Shown piece by piece: positions 6,404-9,586 of a stretch of 9,586 bases of DNA. The notes beneath the pieces were generated by a model. The model saw nothing but the letters and a program-made list of their open reading frames with translations, searched no databases and had not been told where the DNA came from. The DNA lies in NCBI GenBank assembly GCA_044865965.1, contig JBIOTP010000325.1, forward strand, positions 1 to 9,586. Reading direction: 5' to 3'. This DNA is from Solirubrobacter sp044865965 (GTDB lineage: Bacteria; Actinomycetota; Thermoleophilia; Solirubrobacterales; Solirubrobacteraceae). Both the position numbers and the translations under genes were made by a program. The first letter of the stretch is position 1; each line of letters starts with the position of its first letter.

Positions 6404-7467
6404 GACGTCGCCGTGGTGGAAGCCGTAGTCGTCGGCATACAGCACCGGCTGGCCGGCGGCGGGCTTCGTCGGGTTGTTCGTGGTCGTGCGGTCGGCGCGC
6501 GTCCAGCGGCCGTCGTCGAAGCCGGCGCCGGCCTCGGGCGCCTCCGCGTGGTAGCGCCAGCCGGTGAGCGCCGGCAGACCTTCTCGAAGTCCGGCCCCGT
6601 GAGCCGCCGGCAGTTCGCGTAGCCCGGCCCGCCCCACGGGTCGAACGATCCGCCCTGGAACTCAGGCGAGAAGATCGGCGCGTCGTCGCGAAAGCGCTGG
6701 CAGCGTGCCCGGGTTGGCCCACGACGTCGGGTTCGAGCAGTTGAAGCCCTGCGGGTAGCTGTCCTGGCCCGGGATGTCGACGGAGCCCGGCCCGGTGGCC
6801 TACGTCGTGTTGCCGCAGCAGTAGTTGTGTGTGAACGGCACCGTGATGCCGTCGTCGCGCACCACCTGCTTCGTGTGCGTCATGTACGCGGCGTCGGTGT
6901 TCGAGCCGTACTCGTTCTCGACCTGGTAGAGGATCACGTTGCCGCCGCCGTCGGTGATCTGGTGCCGGGCGATGATCGGGTCGATGTGATGCAGCCACTC
7001 GTCGCTCCCGGCCTGAAAGTCGGCGGCGCTCGAGCGCGAGCGGCCGGCGAGCGTGTCGACCCAGCCGGGGAAGCCGCCCGAGTCGGTCTCCGCGTTGATG
7101 TACGGGCCCGGCCGCGCGATCACGTACAGCCCGGCGTCCTCCGTCACGTCCAGCAGGCGCTCGACGTCGCGCGTACCGCCGGTGAAGTCGTACACGCCCG
7201 GCCTGGGCGAGTGGTAGGCCCAGTCGCAGTAGATCGACACCGTGTTGAAGCCGCCGGCCTTGAGCTTCTCCAGCATGTCGCGCCACAGGTCGCGGCTGGG
7301 CAGGCGCCAGTAGTGGAGCTCGGCGCCCCACACGTAGGTCCGCCGGCCGTCGATCGAGACCGAGTAGTGATCCCAGGTGACGGCATGGGTGCCGGCGGCC
7401 GCGGTGCGGGCGGCGCCCGCTGCGATCAGGGTGGCCAGACTGCGATCAGTCTGAGACGGCGCATCAT
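6404..7467 (-). pseudogene. Degraded GH35 beta-galactosidase gene
   Basis: This is a secreted glycoside hydrolase family 35 gene in several reading-frame pieces. ATG 7467 starts a signal peptide (M-M-R-R-L-R-L-I-A), then a frameshift near 7443 moves the hydrophobic part (L-A-T-L-I-A-A-G) to another frame. That frame encodes the barrel start: G-A-E-L-H-Y-W-R, A-R-P-G-P-Y-I-N-A-E-T-D-S-G-G-F-P-G-W, and V-E-N-E-Y-G with the acid/base Glu at 6913-6911. A TAG at 6802-6800 interrupts it, though the homology continues (VDIPGQDSYPQGFNCSNP). A second frameshift near 6702 precedes F-S-P-E-F-Q-G-G, whose Glu at 6663-6661 is the expected nucleophile. At about 6577 the text jumps to a jelly-roll piece (L-P-A-L-T-G-W-R-Y-H-A-E-A-P ... 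Y-G-F-H-H-G-D-V), so the region between is deleted, and homology ends near 6404. Family members are several hundred residues longer. No working enzyme can be made. Confidence 0.88.
7437..7452. repeat. Inverted repeat at the signal-peptide frameshift
   Basis: AGACTG-CGAT-CAGTCT is a perfect 6-bp inverted repeat with a 4-nt loop. It overlaps a 10-bp direct repeat, CTGCGATCAG, at 7420-7429 and 7440-7449. Both lie exactly where the GH35 signal peptide loses frame, so slippage or recombination at these repeats may have caused the lesion. Confidence 0.5.
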
Positions 7468-8114
7468 GGCGTTGAGGTGGAGAGCGTGAATACGAGTGTG
7501 GTGGCGTAGGCGCCGGTTCTCAGCGGCTCGGTGGCGCCGATCGACTGCTGAAGCTCGATGCTCGCGGGCGCGTTGCTGACCGGCCCGGAGTAGCTCAGCA
7601 ATGTGACCGGAGTGCTCGACACCGGCAAGAACGCCGTACTGGTGTCGGCTCGCGCGCGCAGCGGTTGTGACAGCGGGAGCTCACCGTTCGTGAGGCGCCC
7701 GCCGGTCACGGAGAGCACGGCCTCGCCGGCCGTCGAGGTCGCGCTGGCGGCGGCCGTCGTCGTGTAGTCGCGCGCGACGCCCGGCACGAAGGTCCCGAAG
7801 TTCGCGGACCCCACGGCGAACTCGAGCGTGGCCGGCACCGTGCCCCCGACCGTCCCCTCCGCGGTCGCCGGCACCGAGGCCGGCCCGCTCGCGCTCGCCA
7901 GCACCGCCGACCCGTAGCGGTCCGCCACGGTGACCCGCACCAAATAGGCGTAGGCCGCGGCGTAGGTGTGCGATCCGTAGACCGTTCCGCCGCTCCGCAC
8001 GCCCTCCGTCGATGACCCGTCGCCCCAGTCGATCTGCACCGCGAACGCCGGCGCCGCTCCCAGCATTGTGAGCGCAAACATCACGGCGATCAGGACGACC
8101 CTGTAGCGCAGCAC
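7464..8114 (-). CDS. Secreted PKD/beta-sandwich protein, partner of the GH35 gene
   Basis: A 216-aa exported, non-enzymatic protein. Residues 1-25 are a signal peptide ending A-P-A-F-A. Residues 27-75 resemble a PKD/Ig-like fold (I-D-W-G-D-G-S-S, then G-S-H-T-Y-A and L-V-R-V-T-V-A-D-R-Y-G). Residues about 83-216 form a Ser/Thr/Ala-rich beta domain with L-P-L-S-Q-P-L-R-A-R-A, S-T-P-V-T-L-L-S-Y-S-G-P-V-S-N, S-I-G-A-T-E-P-L-R-T-G and the terminal T-L-V-F-T-L-S-T-S-T-P. I recall similar tails on secreted proteins of Thermoleophilia, but no assigned function. GTG 8114 has a good A-rich/AGGGG ribosome-binding site a few bases upstream. The TGA overlaps the GH35 ATG as ATGA, so the two were translated together. 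A carbohydrate- or surface-binding partner role is inference from that linkage. Confidence 0.78.
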   Translation of the reverse strand: MLRYRVVLIAVMFALTMLGAAPAFAVQIDWGDGSSTEGVRSGGTVYGSHTYAAAYAYLVRVTVADRYGSAVLASASGPASVPATAEGTVGGTVPATLEFAVGSANFGTFVPGVARDYTTTAAASATSTAGEAVLSVTGGRLTNGELPLSQPLRARADTSTAFLPVSSTPVTLLSYSGPVSNAPASIELQQSIGATEPLRTGAYATTLVFTLSTSTP

Positions 8115-8148
8115 CCCTGCCCCTTTCCGTTTCTTGGACCCGTCCGGG

Positions 8149-8154
8149 CTTATA
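8149..8154 (-). promoter_or_regulatory. -10 box TATAAG of the PKD/GH35 operon
   Basis: TATAAG on the minus strand (8154 to 8149) is the closest match to the -10 consensus in the window. It would give a leader of roughly 28 nt carrying the ribosome-binding site, unlike the leaderless genes elsewhere here. With 16-18 bp spacing the -35 falls inside the operator copy at 8167-8182. Confidence 0.5.
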
Positions 8155-8166
8155 CACCCCGGAAGG

Positions 8167-8205
8167 TTTTCAAGATCGAAAGTAAAAGGCTTTCGAGATC
8201 GAAAG
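8167..8205. promoter_or_regulatory. Tandem palindromic operator before the PKD/GH35 operon
   Basis: Two 16-bp copies lie 23 bp apart. CTTTCGAGATCGAAAG at 8190-8205 is palindromic with 7-bp arms, and TTTTCAAGATCGAAAG at 8167-8182 is a degenerate copy sharing the right half-site AGATCGAAAG. The spacing of about two helical turns fits two dimers on one DNA face. The copy nearer the gene covers the expected -35, fitting repression. The shape (CG-containing palindrome before a glycosidase operon) suits a LacI- or ROK-type sugar regulator, but no regulator gene is in the window. The same bases lie just after the stop at 8206, and the RNA could fold CTTTCG-ATCT-CGAAAG followed by CCTTTTA, so a weak terminator is an alternative. 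Confidence 0.65.
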
Positions 8206-8370
8206 CTAGAGGAGCACTATCAGCGCCAGGATCACGACGAGGACGAACAGCACCGCGCCCGCGATCGCGGGCTGCCACTGGCGCGCCCAGAAGCCGGGGT
8301 CGGCGCGCTCGCGCGAGTAGCGGCCCTCCGGCGGGGTGCCGACCCAGTCGTCGTCGTCGTCGCGGGCCAT
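8206..8370 (-). CDS. 54-aa single-pass membrane protein coupled to the LLM gene
   Basis: A small membrane protein not recognised as a named family. It starts M-A-R followed by five Asp (4-8) and then W-V-G. A polar stretch with Y-S-R-E-R-A-D-P-G-F-W-A-R follows, and residues about 35-54 form one hydrophobic helix (A-I-A-G-A-V-L-F-V-L-V-V-I-L-A-L-I-V-L-L) running to the stop. By the positive-inside rule the charged N-terminus is probably cytoplasmic. ATG 8370 shares its A with the TGA of the luciferase-like gene (TGATG), so translation is coupled. The Asp run is a GAC repeat (TCG repeated on the plus strand near 8348-8362). It is missed if only long frames are read, because a longer minus-strand frame from 9315 contains it. 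Confidence 0.72.
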   Translation of the reverse strand: MARDDDDDWVGTPPEGRYSRERADPGFWARQWQPAIAGAVLFVLVVILALIVLL

Positions 8371-9302
8371 CACGCCACCGCCGGGACGATCGCGCGCCCC
8401 AGGAGCTCGACCGCGTCGAGGTCGCGGTGCAGCAGGTGCTGCACGAACACGCGCTCGACGCCGGCGCGCGCGTAGACGCGCAGACGCTCGACGACGTCCT
8501 CGACGGTCCCGACGAGCCCGTTGTGCGACAGCTCCGCGAGGTCGACGGCCTCGCCCTCCCACTCCCCCAGCTTGCGGGCGCGCTCGTCGAGGTCGTCGCG
8601 GTCGGCCCCCACCACTGCGGTGGTCATGATCGAGAACGGGATCGGCTCGCGGCCGGCCGCCTCGCACGCCGCGGCGATGCGGTCGCGGCGCTCGGCCGCC
8701 TGCTCGGGCGTGGGGAACGCCGTGTTGTACTCGTCGGCATAGCGCGCCGCGAGCCGCGCCGCCCGCGGCCCCGCGTTGCCGCCCATCAACAGCGGCGGGT
8801 GCGGGCGCTGCACGGGCTTCGGGAACGACTCGAGGTCCTCCAGCGCGTAGTGCTCGCCGTGGTGCGTGAACGGCTCGCCTGCCCAGTGGCCGTGCACGAT
8901 CGCGAGCTGCTCCTCGAGCATGTCCATGCGCTCGCGCTGCGACGGGAACGGGAAGCCGTACGTGGTGTGCTCGACCTGCCACCAGCCGGTGCCCAGGCCG
9001 ACCTCGACGCGCCCGCCGGAGATGTGGTCGGCGGTCACGGCCAGCTTGGCCAGCACCGACGGGTGGCGAAACGTCGCCGGCGACACCATCGTCCCGAGCC
9101 GCAGCGTGGACGTGATCGCCGCGAGGCCGCAGATCGTCCCCCACGCGTCGAGCGTCCGGCGCTCGCGATGGTCGGACACCGAGTGGTAGTGGTCGGAGCG
9201 GAAGAGCGCCTCGACGCCGTGGCGCTCGCAGGCCTGCGCGAGCGCGACCCAGTCCTCCCAGGTCACGTCCTCCTGGCCCTCGATCATCAGCGCGATCCGC
9301 AT
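8370..9302 (-). CDS. LLM-class (luciferase-like) oxidoreductase, probably F420-dependent
   Basis: A 310-aa cytoplasmic TIM-barrel oxidoreductase of the bacterial luciferase-like superfamily. In actinobacteria this branch mostly uses coenzyme F420, although FMN use cannot be excluded. Family marks are M-R-I-A-L-M-I-E-G-Q at the start, F-R-S-D-H-Y at 34-39, RLGTMVSPATFRHPSVLAK at 68-86, GRVEVGLGTGWW at 97-108, and P-P-L-L-M-G-G-N-A-G-P followed by A-A-R-Y-A-D-E-Y-N later. The overall look matches the Rv1855c-type group. The substrate is unknown. ATG 9302 begins directly at the first barrel strand and has a TATGAC -10 box 8 nt upstream, so it is probably leaderless. The 54-aa membrane protein follows with a one-base stop/start overlap. 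A divergent Rossmann-fold oxidoreductase lies across a 112-bp gap. Confidence 0.9.
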   Translation of the reverse strand: MRIALMIEGQEDVTWEDWVALAQACERHGVEALFRSDHYHSVSDHRERRTLDAWGTICGLAAITSTLRLGTMVSPATFRHPSVLAKLAVTADHISGGRVEVGLGTGWWQVEHTTYGFPFPSQRERMDMLEEQLAIVHGHWAGEPFTHHGEHYALEDLESFPKPVQRPHPPLLMGGNAGPRAARLAARYADEYNTAFPTPEQAAERRDRIAAACEAAGREPIPFSIMTTAVVGADRDDLDERARKLGEWEGEAVDLAELSHNGLVGTVEDVVERLRVYARAGVERVFVQHLLHRDLDAVELLGRAIVPAVA

Positions 9303-9414
9303 CGGCCGGAGTCATACCCGCTTGCCGCGTGCCGCGCGCGCTGCTCTGGACGCTCTATCGTCGTGGCGCAGCTCCCCGCCAGGCGGAGAGCGGCGGCTTG
9401 ACACGATTGGAGGC
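9303..9414. promoter_or_regulatory. Divergent intergenic region, LLM / SDR genes
   Basis: This 112-bp gap holds the LLM -10 box at its left. A TATCGT at 9356-9361 could be a plus-strand -10 box for the oxidoreductase at 9415 with a leader of about 50 nt. GGAGG at 9409-9413 is only 1 nt from ATG 9415, so CACGAT at 9402-9407 is an alternative leaderless -10. I cannot decide between them. Confidence 0.35.
9311..9316 (-). promoter_or_regulatory. -10-like box TATGAC before the LLM gene
   Basis: TATGAC on the minus strand (9316 to 9311) ends 8 nt before ATG 9302 with no Shine-Dalgarno between, fitting the leaderless pattern of the window. The last base departs from the usual T. Confidence 0.4.
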
Positions 9415-9586
9415 ATGCCTGCTCTCGTCGTCCTCGGCGCCCGGAATCTCGGCGGCGCGATCCTCGAACACCACCTGCGCGCCGGCTGGACGGGCGCGGC
9501 CGTCGCCCGCTCCGGCGACACGCTCGAGCGCGTCCGGCAGGCCGGCGGGCTGGCGCTGCAGGCCGACGCGTCGGACCCCGAGGCGC
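9415..9586 (+). CDS. Rossmann-fold (SDR-type) oxidoreductase, 5' part only
   Basis: The first 57 codons of a gene that leaves the window. The product begins with a beta strand and the nucleotide-binding turn L-V-V-L-G-A-R-N-L-G-G-A-I-L, with a G-x-x-x-x-G-G arrangement at residues 8-14. Then comes A-V-A-R-S-G-D-T-L-E-R-V at the cofactor-selecting second strand, and L-A-L-Q-A-D-A-S-D-P-E, typical of the D-x-x-D region in short-chain dehydrogenases. The Arg in A-R-S hints at NADP(H), but that is weak. The reaction cannot be given without the catalytic Y-x-x-x-K part beyond the edge. Confidence 0.75.
   Translation, partial: MPALVVLGARNLGGAILEHHLRAGWTGAAVARSGDTLERVRQAGGLALQADASDPEA

Noticed and set aside
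4582..6567. Plus-strand open frame of 661 codons
   Set aside because: It crosses both alpha/beta hydrolase genes out of frame and shows only low-complexity Arg/Ala-rich text.
6800..7333. A 177-aa stand-alone GH35 fragment gene starting at GTG 7333
   Set aside because: Homology and signal-peptide sequence continue upstream without a start codon in this frame and continue downstream past the TAG, so it is one piece of a broken gene.
8206..9315. 369-codon minus-strand frame starting at 9315 as one gene
   Set aside because: It overlaps the luciferase-like gene in another frame with Arg/Gly/Ala-rich text. Only its last 54 codons look like a real protein, which I call separately.
9398..9403. TTGACA as a -35 box for the gene at 9415
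   Set aside because: It sits only 11 nt before the ATG, leaving no room for a -10 box and start site.

Overview
The window is strongly GC-rich chromosomal DNA with third-position G/C bias in every gene. An F420-type luciferase-like oxidoreductase, promoter-proximal start codons that imply leaderless transcripts, and secreted PKD/beta-sandwich proteins ending in a T-L-x-F-T-L-S-T-x-T-P tail all suggest a high-GC actinobacterium. My best guess is the Thermoleophilia/Solirubrobacterales. That placement rests on family recall, not on a marker gene. No rRNA, tRNA, CRISPR array, IS element or transposase is visible.

Layout, left to right. (1) At 14-82 (minus strand) lies the 3' stub of a secreted-protein gene, a paralogue of the intact gene at 7464-8114. 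(2) A plus-strand block at 142-2958 holds a Ca2+/H+ antiporter (CaCA/CAX) and a secreted CocE/NonD serine hydrolase, closed by an 11-bp stem-loop. (3) A plus-strand pair at 3032-4098 holds a 126-aa protein of unknown function and msrA, each with its own start-proximal -10 box. (4) A minus-strand operon at 4088-5439 encodes an alpha/beta hydrolase and a cupin overlapping by GTGA; the cupin end overlaps the msrA end by 11 bp. (5) A second alpha/beta hydrolase at 5465-6376 is divergent from the first, and the two -10 boxes overlap in a 25-bp gap. (6) A minus-strand series covers 9302 down to 6404: an F420-type luciferase-like oxidoreductase, a 54-aa membrane protein joined to it by TGATG, a tandem palindromic operator, a secreted PKD/beta-sandwich protein, and a GH35 beta-galactosidase joined to that by ATGA. 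(7) A divergent Rossmann-fold oxidoreductase starts at 9415 and leaves the window.

The GH35 gene is a clear pseudogene. It carries a frameshift inside the signal peptide, an in-frame TAG, a second frameshift, a large internal deletion and a lost 3' end, yet both catalytic glutamates are still encoded. Together with the stub at the left edge, this shows a multi-copy secreted-protein/glycosidase family being rearranged and lost here. The parts most worth a second look are the two-gene secreted module with its tandem operator, the overlapping divergent leaderless promoters, and the small membrane protein coupled to the oxidoreductase. The remaining genes look like ordinary housekeeping or catabolic functions: ion export, methionine sulfoxide repair and ester hydrolysis.
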